Below, piece by piece: positions 1 through 8,476 of a DNA stretch of 15,040 nucleotides (the stretch's first letter is position 1; the number at the start of each line of letters is the position of its first letter). This DNA is from Parastagonospora avenae f. sp. tritici 18332-5. Lineage: Eukaryota > Ascomycota > Dothideomycetes > Pleosporales > Phaeosphaeriaceae. The position numbers and the translations under genes were made by a program. The notes under the pieces are model-generated. The model was not told the origin of the DNA. It saw only the letters and a list, made by a program, of their open reading frames with translations, and searched no databases. The stretch is taken from positions 1 through 15,040 of the forward strand of contig JAFJTR010000193.1 of assembly GCA_022559985.1 (NCBI GenBank). The letters run 5' to 3'.

Positions 1-106
1 TCTGTTCTGCACACAACGTCTTGTATTACACCTAAGACCTGTACGTAGTATACTAATCAAGCTTCCCTGCAAGCTCTGACGTTCCTGCTTATTGCCTCTT
101 GTGACA
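1..106 (+). repeat. 3' end of the 5' LTR of Gypsy-A
   Basis: Matches the last 106 bp of the 3' LTR (5410-5515) and ends in the same TGACA. The five differences are C-to-T or G-to-A, and in every case the mutated base is in this 5' copy. It contains ACACAACGT at 11-19, the likely 5' end of the transcript (see the PBS entry). Confidence 0.93.
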
Positions 107-108
107 TT

Positions 109-117
109 ACGTTGTGT
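109..117 (+). other. Putative self-priming primer-binding site of Gypsy-A
   Basis: Two bases after the LTR end, ACGTTGTGT is the exact reverse complement of ACACAACGT at LTR positions 11-19 (5420-5428 in the 3' LTR). There is no TGG start, which tRNA-primed elements normally show. In Tf1/sushi-type chromoviruses the 5' end of the mRNA folds back and primes at a site next to the LTR. A TATA-like TATTTATATT at 5378-5387 lies about 42 bp upstream of the corresponding LTR position, so the self-primer would sit at or near the transcript start. The complementarity is seen; the priming mode is inferred. Confidence 0.6.
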
Positions 118-137
118 CTCTACTAAAACTCTTAATC

Positions 138-1247
138 ATAGCTACTAACAATTTAAATGCTATAATAGAACGGATTCTAGCCTAGCTAAGTAGGCTAACT
201 AATACTCTTGCTAAACAGGAGGCCCGTTATTATAAGGAAATAACTTTACTTTAACAGGAGCTTGAGTTAATTAAAGCTAAGTCAGCCGCTCAGCCCTAAG
301 TTACTTAAACTAACGCTAAAGGCGTAGTAACAGAAGTAGAGACTTCATCTAGCAATAGCTCGCCTCTTGCGAGGACCCCTTCACCGACTCAAGCCGTTGC
401 GACCCCGTCGCACAGAACCGACTGTCTACCTAACCCGCCTCTCTTTAACAGTAAGAGGAAGGACTTACTAGCGTTTATTTGCAAACTTTAGTATAAGCTT
501 AAAGAAAACGCTAACTATTATCCTAACGAAAGATCCTGCCTCCTGTACGCACACTCTTGTCTAGAGAAAGATGCTATATCACTTATCGACCCGCTTATAG
601 ACAAGGACATCCACAACGTTAACTAGCTTATTTTATTCCTATAAGCTACCTATAGAGACCCTAATCGCGAACTTACTGCTCTAAGTAAGCTCAGCAACTT
701 GAAGCAGGGCAAACGAAGTTTTACCTCTTATTTCGCGGAATTCTGTTGCCTTGCTGCTGACACTAGCCTTAATAATGTTAGCCTTGTTAGCGCCCTACGC
801 AACTTGCTGTCCCACGAACTACAACGCGCTATGGTAGGACACGCTCTCCCACGCGACCTAAACGAATACGCAAACCTTATCTTAACATATAATAACAACC
901 TCCGTTTCCTCCCGGACCGTCCCTAACGTTACGCCCCTGCTGCTCCACCCTCCTCTGATGCTATAGAAATCGATTCTTTAAGTTACGCGCCCCTGAACTC
1001 TGCTGAACGTTAGAAAAGGATTAAGAATAACTCCTGTTTTAAGTGTGGACGTAAGGGCTATTACTCTCGCGAGTGCACGTCTCCTGTCTCGCACCTCTGC
1101 ACCTAAAGCCACTCCCCGTCACCGAAAACCGCCCTTGACTCCCGTACACGTCGTCGCCGATCCTCAGCCTCAACTACTTCCATACCCTTGAGCAGAGAAC
1201 GCTCCCCACGAGGGAGGCGCTCCCCAACCCTGTCACCCAAGCGCTAA
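138..1247 (+). pseudogene. gag: gag of Gypsy-A (mutated)
   Basis: Structural capsid/nucleocapsid protein that would package the RNA in cytoplasmic particles. The frame opens at 138 with ATA, probably a mutated ATG 31 bases after the LTR, and reaches a TAA at 1245-1247, about 370 codons. The N-terminus is a charged, helix-prone stretch. The middle (clean between 699 and 926) has the usual capsid look, with an F-x-x-Y-F-x-E-F pattern near its start. A CCHC zinc knuckle lies at residues 300-313 (1035-1076): Cys, Cys and the final Cys are present but the His is Tyr (CAC to TAC). An Arg/Ser/Pro-rich tail follows. In-frame TAG/TAA codons occur along the gene, yet the frame never shifts. The terminal TAA may be the true stop or a mutated CAA. 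Confidence 0.85.
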
Positions 1248-1249
1248 GC

Positions 1250-4200
1250 AAAAGCTTCGTCCCGAGGTTAAGTCGCTCCTCGGGACTCTATTGCCCTCAG
1301 ATTTCTGCTGACCTGACTACAGAACCTAACCTTGCAACGCTATAGAGCTATTAAATTAATATCCCTTGTACTATACGTTAAGGTAACTTTATAGCTAACG
1401 TCCTTGCCTTAGTTGATACTAGAGCTACTAGTGTTAGGTTCATTCACAGATCTCTAGCGCGCGAATAGAAACTATCTCTAACTCCGCTACCCACTGTACT
1501 ATACTTAAAAGGATTTAACAGCACTTACCTAAAAGGCGGCTACATCGCCTACACCACAAAAATAACTCTCTAATACTTTAACTATAGGGAGACTATCTAA
1601 CTAATAGTTACTAACATTAGAAACTATAGTATTATCCTTAGTTAACCTTAGATATTTAAGCACTAAGTTTATATTAACTACAAACACAAATAACTATAGT
1701 TTAACGCTGCACGTTGCAGGTTATAATGCCTAGTCTACAATTACTTACAAGATGCTTAGCTATCTATAACCTAACTATTAAGCACAGTTAAGAACTGTCT
1801 AGAACTGTTAAGCTGCGTCAAGAACAGTCCTTAACCACCGCCTACACGCCCACGTTCCCTAAAACTAGTGCTGCCTATTAAGCACTATTACAGTTAGCTA
1901 ATTCCTAAGATAGAATAACAGCTCTAAACATCTAATCCTGACCTGCTACTTATCGTAGAAACTCTGCCCCTGTCTGAACCTAATAACAAACTAACGCTAG
2001 CTTCTAATGCAGAACTAAATATTTACTGCATTAGGGCTGCCCTACTGCTTAACCTCGCTAGGAAACGCAGACACAAGATCTTTGCTATATTAATCGCTAA
2101 CATCGATAAAGCCCTTGCACCTAAGGTGTACACAGACCTAGCTATAAAAGTACCTGCAGAGTATTATGACCTGCTAGACGTCTTCTTAAAGGAAAACTCT
2201 AACTAACTACCTAAACGTTAGTTATATGATCACAAGATTAAGCTTAAACAAGGCAAGTAATATAGGTTCAGTCCTCTGTATAGCATGTCCTAGAATAAAC
2301 TTAAGGTACTACGCAAATATCTTAAGGACAACCTCTCTAAGGGGTTCATACGAGCCAGCGCCTCTCCTGTCACCTCCTCAGTAATCTTCGTTAAGAAACC
2401 TAGGGGAGGACTGCGCTTCTGCGTTGACTATTGCGCCCTAAACGCTATTTTAATTAAGAACTGCTACCTAATCCTATTAATATAAGAGACCCTAAACTAA
2501 CTTAGCAAGGCCAAGTACTACACGAAGCTTGACATCATCGCTGCGTTTAACTGCCTTCGCATCGCTGAAGGAGACAAATAGTTAATAGCCTTTTGCACCT
2601 GATACAGCCTGTTTAAATACTTAGTAATGCTGTTTAGACTAGCTAACGCCCTAAGTACGTTCTAACATTTTATAAACGACGTGTTATGCTCCTTTCTTAA
2701 CATATTCTGCACTGCGTACCTTAACAACATCTTAATTTACAGCAAGAACCTTAATAAGTACTACGAATATGTTTAATCTGTCCTAAACGCTCTAAAGAAA
2801 GCTAGCCTATAGCTAGATATTAATAAGTGTGAGTTCTATAAGACAGAAGTCGTCTACCTAGGATACGTTATTAGAGTTAATAGCGTACAGATGGACCCTG
2901 AGAAAGTTCGAGCTCTGCTAGACTAGGAGTACTCACATAACGTGAAGGACGTACGCGCCTTTATAGGGTTTGCTAACTTCTATAGGAGGTTTATTAATAA
3001 CTTCTCTTACCTTATTGCACCTCTTATAAATCTAACTAGGAAAGACGTTACGTTTATCTTTAACAAACCTTATAGGAAAGCCTTTAACGATTTAAAGAAG
3101 GCCTTTATAACTGCCTCTATCCTCTAATACTTTAACCCGGACCTACGTATTGTTGTAGAGGCTGACGCCTCCGACTACGTGACGGCAGGAGTGTTATCCT
3201 AGTACAACGCTGAAGGAGTACTACGCCCTATCGCGTACTACTTAAAGCGAATAAACCCTGCTAAGAATAACTACGAGATTTACAATAAGGAACTCCTTGC
3301 TATCGTCTGTTGCTTCAAGCAATAGAGACCTAAACTAGAGGGTGCAGTATTCCTAATTAACGTTCTAAGCGATTATAAGAACCTGCAGTACTTTGCAACC
3401 ACGAAACAGCTAAGCTACTATTAAGCGCGCTAGTCTGAATACCTGTCCTGATTTAACTTCACGATCTCGTACAGACCTAGCAAATAAGGAGAGAAGCTAG
3501 ACGCTCTTACACGTCGCAGCTAAGATCAACCTGCACAAGACGCTGCTAGGTTAGCACGCAAACAAACGTTACTACGCCTAGAACTGTTTAAGGAACCTAT
3601 AATAATCTGCCTTATAGAAACAAGTCGCTCTATTAACTAAATCATTAAAGAGGAGTACGCTAAAGACCCGTTTATCTAAGAAGTAGTACAGCTGTTGCGC
3701 AACAGTGCGCGACGATCAAAGACTGTTAATCTCAGCGAATGCAAAGAGCGTAACAAACGCCTTTACTACTGTAGTAGACTCGTCCTACTAGACAACGACG
3801 AACTCAAGATCAAGATCCTCCGTGCCGCACACGACGCCCCGTCAGGTGGCCATCCTGGCCGCGGGAAAACACTAGAACTCATACAGCGAGAGTACTACTG
3901 GCCGCGCATGTTCGACACAATACGTCGATACGTCTCATGCTGCTATACCTGTCGCTGTGCGAAGGCTTCTTGCGAGAAGTATCACGGCCTCCTGAAGCCC
4001 CTGCCTGTACCGGAACGCAGGTGGCAAGATATCTCTATCGACTTCGTTGTTAACCTACCTAAATCTAAAGGATACACTAACGTTATAGTAGTAGTTAACT
4101 AACTAAGCAAGTTTTAGTATATGATCCCTTGCAAGGAAATAGAAGCTGCCAACGTAGCTAATATGTTCTTACGCTATGTTTGGTGCAACCATAGTCTCCC

Positions 4201-5173
4201 CGATACCATCGTCTCCGACAGAGGCAGCCAGTTTGTCTCTGCCTTCTACGATGAGCTGTGCAAACAGCTTAGTATTGACCCCTGCTTCTCTACGAGTTTC
4301 TACCCTAAGACTAACAGACAAACTAAGAACGCGAATGCCGCGATGAAACAGATCCTCCGCGCCTACACGAACTACTAGCAGGATAACTAGGTACGCTAGC
4401 TCTTAATTGCACAGTTCAAAGCTAACAATATAGTCTTAGAATCTACTGGAGTATCCCTAATAATGGCCTGCTTCGGCTAGAACCTACGCATAGGCTTCGA
4501 GCCCCTTACAAACACGAAAAGACCTCTATTCTAAGCTTTGCAAGCTAGAGAGGCTAACTAACTAGTTAATAAGCTCTAAGAAGTTACTAAATACATTTAG
4601 GAAGAAATAATTTAGGCACAGGCCCTCTAACAGGAATATGCGAACTGTAAGTGCTTGCTAGCACCGGCGTATAACGTAGGTGACGAAGTCTGGCTTAACG
4701 CGCGCAACATACAAACATAACGAGCCTTAAAGAAACTTAACTAGAAGAACCTTAGACCTTATAAGATTATTAAGAAGGTCTCTTCTCACGCGTATAGGCT
4801 AGAACTGCCCCCGTCTATGAAGATATATCTGACTTTCTATGTATCACTCCTCCGCCTGACAGCAGAAGAATCGGACTACCTGCCGGGCTAATATGTCTCT
4901 GCCCCGGCTCCTGTCATTATTAACAGTAAAGAAGAATACACTGTTAAGAGCGTTAAGAAACTCCGCTACAATAAGCAACGCAAATAACACGAATACCTTG
5001 TTATCTAGCAAGGGTACAATAAGATAACTTAGGAACTAGCTGTAGACTTTAAAGACGTCACAGCTATCACTAAGTTCTACACGAAGTTCCTAGACATACT
5101 AGAACCTCCTAAGATCGCAGTACGAACTGCAACGAACACAAGTGCAACGACGCTCGCAGGAGCTCGAGTGTAG
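1250..5173 (+). pseudogene. pol: pol of Gypsy-A: protease, RT, RNase H, integrase, chromodomain
   Basis: Polyprotein in the -1 frame relative to gag; the exact junction is unclear and I found no slippery heptamer. Residues counted from 1250: protease D-T-R at 56 (normally D-T-G); RT from about 330, with L-R-F-C-V-D-Y and the catalytic Y-L-D-D reading Y-L-N-N at 490; RNase H near 637 (E-A-D-A-S-D, then N-K-E-L-L-A-I-V, then a DHKNL-type motif with His changed to Tyr); integrase with an HHCC zinc domain (3820-3960) and catalytic D931 and D990, with Lys at 1026 where the D,D(35)E glutamate should be; a chromodomain at about 1230-1280 (E-Y-L-V-I, then Q-G-Y, then the T-W-E-P position). The stop at 5171-5173 runs into the PPT. 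Chromodomains steer integration to methylated-H3K9 heterochromatin in this group. Many in-frame stops; certainly inactive. Confidence 0.93.
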
Positions 5174-5181
5174 GAGGGGGG
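5172..5181 (+). other. Polypurine tract of Gypsy-A
   Basis: AGGAGGGGGG lies three bases before the 3' LTR and overlaps the pol stop codon. It is the expected RNase H-resistant primer for plus-strand DNA synthesis and fixes the LTR start at 5185. Confidence 0.9.
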
Positions 5182-5184
5182 TAC

Positions 5185-5515
5185 TGTCACGGTAACGTAC
5201 CCTGACACCCCAGACTACTATACTCGACGGTACCACACTACACAGGTGGCTACTATACTCTGCAGCACTCCACAGTCCTGCTCTGCAAAAGGCTCCGATC
5301 GCTGGCAACCGCAGAACCGCCGGTGCGCCTCCTGACTATCTCCGCGTAGGCTTAGCGTCCGCGCTCAAGCCATCCCCTATTTATATTCCTTTCTGCCTCT
5401 GTACCTTGCTCTGTTCTGCACACAACGTCTTGTATTACACCTAAGACCTGTACGTAGTATACCAATCAAGCTTCCCCGCAAGCTCTGACGTTCCTGCTCG
5501 TTGCCTCTCGTGACA
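5185..5515 (+). repeat. 3' LTR of Gypsy-A (331 bp)
   Basis: Begins TGTCACG and ends CGTGACA, a 7-bp terminal inverted repeat. It carries a TATA-like TATTTATATT at 5378-5387 and the self-primer sequence ACACAACGT at 5420-5428. This copy keeps C or G at all five positions where the 5' copy has T or A. The ORF on the opposite strand at 5099-5308 is a shadow. Confidence 0.93.
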
Positions 5516-5680
5516 AAGGGCAAATAAGCAAGATACTGTTACGACATCTACGACTAAAGCGGAACTGCTTGCACTCTTGCAAGTGGCTAAGAAAGCTATG
5601 TTTGTGCGGATGCTGCTAGAGGAGCTTCAGGTAGAGTTAACGGAGAAGATAATTACGATACAATGCGATAATACGCTGTG
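5516..5680 (+). pseudogene. C-terminal end of a Ty1/Copia RNase H, interrupted by Gypsy-A
   Basis: Right after the Gypsy-A LTR, the frame starting at 5520 reads A-N-K-Q-D-T-V-T-T-S-T-T, then K-A-E-L-L-A-L, and later I-Q-C-D-N. This is the Copia RNase H signature in which S-x-T-E-A-E-(Y/L) is followed some 45 residues later by C-D-N; the first Glu is Lys here (G to A). RNase H is the last domain of Copia pol, so the rest of that element should lie upstream of the window beyond Gypsy-A. Similarity stops at about 5676, before the expected Q-T/A-I continuation, and a TGA follows at once. Few other bases are mutated, so this piece is less damaged than its neighbours. Confidence 0.85.
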
Positions 5681-5794
5681 AGGGTTCCGAGAGCTGCCAT
5701 CGGAGATGCTGGTGGGAACCTCCGGCGCCAGCCCAATGGGGCCTAGCGCCTCGCCACATCACATAGATGCGATCGCGAGCCTCACGTTTGCTCC
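5681..5794 (+). other. Unassigned GC-rich, largely unmutated island
   Basis: No coding similarity that I recognise. Unlike its surroundings it keeps CpA and TpG in all contexts: I count eight CpA, six preceded by a pyrimidine, and three TGG. It has an inverted pair GGTTCC (5683-5688) / GGAACC (5715-5720) enclosing CCGA/TCGG, and a second pair GGCGC (5724-5728) / GCGCC (5746-5750). It is probably what remained next to the Copia fragment when the LINE inserted: either single-copy DNA or part of an element too rare to be mutated. No tRNA fold was found. Confidence 0.4.
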
Positions 5795-5813
5795 TTTTTT
5801 TTAATTTTTTTTT

Positions 5814-6025
5814 ATCTCATTTACATTGTACTACCTATTGCTAGCATACATACAATGAAGCTCATGCAGTCCTAGGGACTATGGAGCGCTGCGCATGCCT
5901 CGCTAATCCCTCTTCCCTAGGGTCCACGCTTAGTGCTATTAGCTGCAGTCTTTCACCTGCGTTGTGCATTTCTGCCTATCCTCTCTTTCTGCCTTTCTTT
6001 GCAATTTTAACGTTGTTGCTAGCCC
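5814..6025 (-). other. LINE 3' UTR and possible end of its ORF
   Basis: No conserved protein motif is left in this stretch. It contains an inverted repeat, CCTAGGG (5871-5877) and CCCTAGG (5915-5921), which could form a stem near the RNA 3' end; LINE RTs often recognise such structures. The true stop could be at 6026-6028 or somewhat further down, because each candidate TAA/TAG may be a mutated Gln codon. The plus-strand ORF at 5964-6188 is a shadow of this region. Confidence 0.55.
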
Positions 6026-7850
6026 TTATAGGGCTCCTGCTGCCTACAGCTACTTAGCTGTAGCAATCTCTGTTTCCTTTAGAAAGTCTATTAAAGTAGC
6101 ACTTCCCTTTGCAGTACTAAATAATTGTTATAGCATAGTAGTAGGCACATCTAGCCTTTTTAATATCCTTTTTTACTTCTTTATATAATGCTTGCATTAT
6201 AGGAGAAGGTATTCTAGCGTCTGCAATGCTCTGCAGCTGCTAAAGCATTCTCCTTTATTATTCTTGCCTATCGCTTTAGAAAATTGCTTAAAGAAGCTCT
6301 TTCCTAGCTTAAGCTAGTAGTAGGCAGCTAGCACCCTCTTAGGGCTAGAGAGCAGCTGCATCTTGTACGCGACTTTAGGTCTTTCCTGGGTAGCCCTGCT
6401 ATAGGCCCTGCCTTTCTCTGCAGGCCTAGCATCTTTCTACTCTTGCTTCTATCTTGCTAGGATCTCCTCTTTAGCCTTTCTCTTAAGATAGCTTAGAGAA
6501 GTAATAGGGTCCTTTGTTATCTGCTTAAGGCCTGCCTTAGCTAGCCTATCTGCATGTTCGTTGCCTTAGATTTCTCTGTGTCCTGGCACCCAGGATATAG
6601 AGACTTTGTTCTGCCTAGATAGCTGCTTGCATAGCTCTATAATCTTATAATAAACCCTTTAGCTACCTATAAGCAAGATTTTCTATAGTCTTTTTAGAGC
6701 GACCTAGCTGTCTATAAAGACGTGTATCTCCTCTCCCTGTAGTTCTTAGCATAGGTTTCTAAGAGCTTAATAGGCTGCAATAAGCTCTGCATCTATAATC
6801 TTAAGTTTCTCCCCTAGGCTGAAGTTTTTTGCCTAGACGTATTTTCCCTATACAGACACTTGACAGTAGCCTGCTGCTACTTCTTCTCCTATCTTAGAGC
6901 TATCTGTGTATAGTAGAATCGGCGCTTTAGCCTTGTTTCTAAGATCTAGAAGCTATTGTTTATAAATTTCTGCAGTTTCTGACTTGCTGCTCTTAGAGAT
7001 AGAGATAGTAGCGTAGGCAGAGGCAGATTTGCTCCACAGCTTTGCTAGTAGGATAGAGATTTCTTTAACATTGCTGTGTCCTTATATTCATGCTGCTAAC
7101 TCCCTTAGCTGCGTAGATATACAGAGTTGTTTCTAGCGTAGGATTACTCTCCTAATAGGATAGCTCTTTGCAAAAGATAGAGTTCTAATAGCACACTGTT
7201 AGCATAGCTTTTCTGCTTAAAGGTAAAGAGGTAGAATTGCAGCTTTAATCTCTATAGCTTGCGTTAGGGATCCTTTAAAGGCTCCTAGGATTTAATATAG
7301 AGCTAAGTTTTGTAGTTGTTAGTATTCTTAAAGCAGTGACTGCTTTCTTTTTCCTCACTACAGCTGCACTCTATAGTCTGCAATAGAGGAGACACGTGCT
7401 GTAAAGAGCTGTCTTGTGGCCTGTGTACTAAGGCCTTGCTGTGTATTGCCTAGCCTCTGTAGGCGATGAAAGACCTGCTGCGCTACTACAACCTTTGTCT
7501 GTACGTGCCTTTTAAAGGATAGCTTATTTTCTAGAAAGAAACCTAGCTAGCGCACGCAATTGCTTGGCTGTATTAGGCTTCCTCCTACCTGCATAGGCTT
7601 TGCCTTAATTTCTCTTTTGCGGCTAGCATAGAGCAGCTCTATCTTCTCTACATTAAACATAATTGCGTTTTCCTTAGCTTCCTGCAGTATAGCTTTTGCA
7701 GCTTTCTCTAGTACTTGCTTTAGTGTTGTTATAGACCTTGCGCTTGCTCTAATGCAGATGTTATTGATATAGGAGAAAGTAAAGGTATCTAGCCTTGTTT
7801 TGCAGATGTCTCAGATATAGAGTAGAAAGAGGATTAGCAAAATTAGTGAT
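6026..7850 (-). pseudogene. LINE polyprotein: C-terminal RT, RNase H, Cys/His tail
   Basis: Read downwards from 7850. The RT continues from its P-Q-G-S motif (at the Gypsy-B junction) with I-L-F-L-L-Y-I. The catalytic F/Y-x-D-D is Y-I-N-N at about 7760-7771, both Asp changed to Asn, followed by I-C-I-R-A-S-A-R, as in fungal Tad1-group RTs. The RT thumb with L-G-F-x-L (near 7530) follows. RNase H spans about 6930-6540: Y-T-D-S-S first, then D-A-E-L-I-A-A, then F-I-D-S, and finally W-V-P-G-H followed by G-N-E-H-A-D-R-L-A-K-A-G. The tail has C-x-x-C and a x-E-x-L-L-L-x-C motif around 6190-6270, then a T-L-I-D-F-L block at about 6090, the usual end of these proteins. Many TAG/TAA codons; inactive. 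Confidence 0.88.
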
Positions 7851-7855
7851 CCTTG
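7851..7855. repeat. Target-site duplication, left copy (CCTTG)
   Basis: CCTTG lies immediately outside the left LTR of Gypsy-B and again at 14937-14941 outside the right LTR. Five bases is the normal duplication for Ty3/Gypsy integrases. Removing one copy plus the element restores the LINE RT frame. Confidence 0.95.
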
Positions 7856-8110
7856 TGTTAAAACCTATCAAGTAGCTAAGCGGAGGGAAGCTGGCTCGAA
7901 GGGCTCAAGTTGGTTTTCGCGGATGAGAGATGTTGGCACTAGATACGAAGGAGGGGGCGTACTAAGACAGTAAGAGAGTGCTTCTATAAAGAGTACAATG
8001 TATTAAGTAACTTAAAGTACGAAGTTAAAGACAATAAACTATAAGGGTTCTGAGTCCTCTCTATATACTGGTGCTATCCTATATATCCTACGTTGTTCTA
8101 CATTATCCTA

Positions 8111-8150
8111 TGCGTGGGACGTTGTAGGACTTTGTGGGATTCCATAGGAC
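8111..8150. promoter_or_regulatory. 10-bp-periodic GTGGGAC array in the Gypsy-B LTR
   Basis: The motif GTGGGAC or a one-to-two-base variant recurs every 10 bp (8114, 8124, 8134, 8144), one helical turn apart; the same array is at 14731-14767. This looks like phased binding sites for a host factor in the U3 region, directly followed by a CACGTG palindrome. The periodicity is seen; the function is inferred. Confidence 0.45.
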
Positions 8151-8246
8151 ACACGTGACTTGTCCTATAGTAACTTTCTGCCAAGACTGTGGGATCACGT
8201 GCCCTGCGGGGTGGCGTCATCTATTGGTTCTTATATGCTGACCCTC

Positions 8247-8270
8247 ATGCTGACCTTCCCTGGTCAGCAT
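8247..8270. repeat. Inverted repeat ATGCTGACC / GGTCAGCAT in the LTR
   Basis: Perfect 9-bp arms around a 6-base loop, with a further partial direct copy (ATGCTGACC at 8235-8243) just before it. The same structure is at 14864-14887 in the other LTR. It could be a cruciform or a dimeric protein-binding site. Confidence 0.6.
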
Positions 8271-8322
8271 CCTGACTTCCTACATAGACTGCCGTGCCCC
8301 GTCCTACAGGTTCGTAACACTA

Positions 8323-8334
8323 TCCCCCTCTTCT
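8323..8334 (-). other. Polypurine tract of Gypsy-B
   Basis: On the minus strand AGAAGAGGGGGA lies three bases before the 3' LTR. It primes plus-strand DNA and confirms the minus orientation of the element. Confidence 0.88.
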
Positions 8335-8337
8335 ATT

Positions 8338-8355
8338 GTTCATGTCCTCATGAAC
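8338..8355. repeat. Perfect hairpin GTTCATG-TCCT-CATGAAC beside the PPT
   Basis: Seven-bp arms with a 4-base loop, three bases upstream of the PPT in element orientation. In the other direction it lies about 120 bp before the start of the antisense ORF. Role unknown. Confidence 0.5.
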
Positions 8356-8476
8356 TAACCTTATAGTTTCCTGCAGTACTGTCCATCGTCACCTCGTAGG
8401 CGATCGAATCAACAGCCTTAGAGAACTTGCTATAGTTGCGTGTTAATATTGTTTAAAGAAGAATCTAGAGTGTAGG
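8356..8476 (+). other. Leader region of the antisense ORF
   Basis: Non-coding stretch between the PPT hairpin and the ATG at 8477. It is only lightly mutated. If the antisense ORF is expressed, its promoter must be here or in the adjacent LTR; I see only weak AT-rich candidates such as TTAATATTGTTTAA at 8443-8456. Confidence 0.3.

Larger units (their letters stand above)
1..5515 (+). mobile_element. Gypsy-A: Ty3/Gypsy chromovirus, 5' LTR cut by window edge
   Basis: LTR retrotransposon in the order partial 5' LTR, PBS, gag, protease, RT, RNase H, integrase, chromodomain, PPT, 3' LTR. The RT-RNase H-integrase order is that of Ty3/Gypsy, and the terminal chromodomain marks a chromovirus. Bases 1-106 match 5410-5515 with five differences, all transitions, so they are the two ends of one element. 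The 331-bp LTR runs TGTCACG...CGTGACA. If the missing 225 bp lie upstream, the full element is about 5.74 kb. Gag stays in one frame and pol in another with no indel, while stop codons are scattered throughout: mutated, not fragmented. It interrupts a Copia RNase H gene, so AAGGG (5516-5520) should be its target-site duplication; the matching copy lies outside the window. Confidence 0.95.
5795..7855 (-). mobile_element. 3' part of a Tad1/I-like LINE, 3' end at the poly-T side
   Basis: Non-LTR retrotransposon on the minus strand. It ends in two A-runs of 9 and 8 (seen here as T-runs at 5805-5813 and 5795-5802), preceded by a 3' UTR of some 200 bp and the RT/RNase H reading frame. The upper end is cut by Gypsy-B and the gene resumes at 14937 (the CCTTG at 7851-7855 is one copy of the target duplication). 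The 5' part with the endonuclease and ORF1 lies beyond the window. Confidence 0.9.
7856..8319 (-). repeat. 3' LTR of Gypsy-B (464 bp)
   Basis: In element orientation it starts TGTTACG and ends TTTTAACA. The first 193 bp in element sense (8127-8319) are identical to the other LTR; the remaining 271 bp hold all 20 differences. It contains a 10-bp-periodic GTGGGAC array (8114-8150), two CACGTG boxes (8152-8157 and 8195-8200) and a 9-bp-stem inverted repeat at 8247-8270. The plus-strand ORF at 8160-8366 is a non-coding by-product of the LTR. Confidence 0.96.

Noticed and set aside
1200..1260. Slippery heptamer at the Gypsy-A gag/pol junction
   Set aside because: Candidates such as GCA AAA GCT do not fit X-XXY-YYZ in the gag phase; the -1 relation is real but its mechanism is unresolved.
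5099..5308. Minus-strand 69-aa ORF over the end of pol and the 3' LTR of Gypsy-A
   Set aside because: Lies over pol, PPT and LTR and has no recognisable features.
5681..5794. tRNA or structured ncRNA gene
   Set aside because: Inverted repeats are present but there is no cloverleaf, anticodon arm or A/B box in order.
5964..6188. Plus-strand 74-aa ORF with hydrophobic stretches
   Set aside because: Antisense shadow of the LINE C-terminus (T-L-I-D-F-L region); hydrophobicity comes from the mirrored codons.
8111..8150. CRISPR-like array
   Set aside because: The units are 10 bp with no spacers, inside an LTR of a eukaryotic retrotransposon.
8160..8366. Plus-strand ORF, repeated at 14777-14968
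   Set aside because: Entirely explained by the duplicated LTR; it starts at a non-ATG triplet and its ends differ only with the flank.
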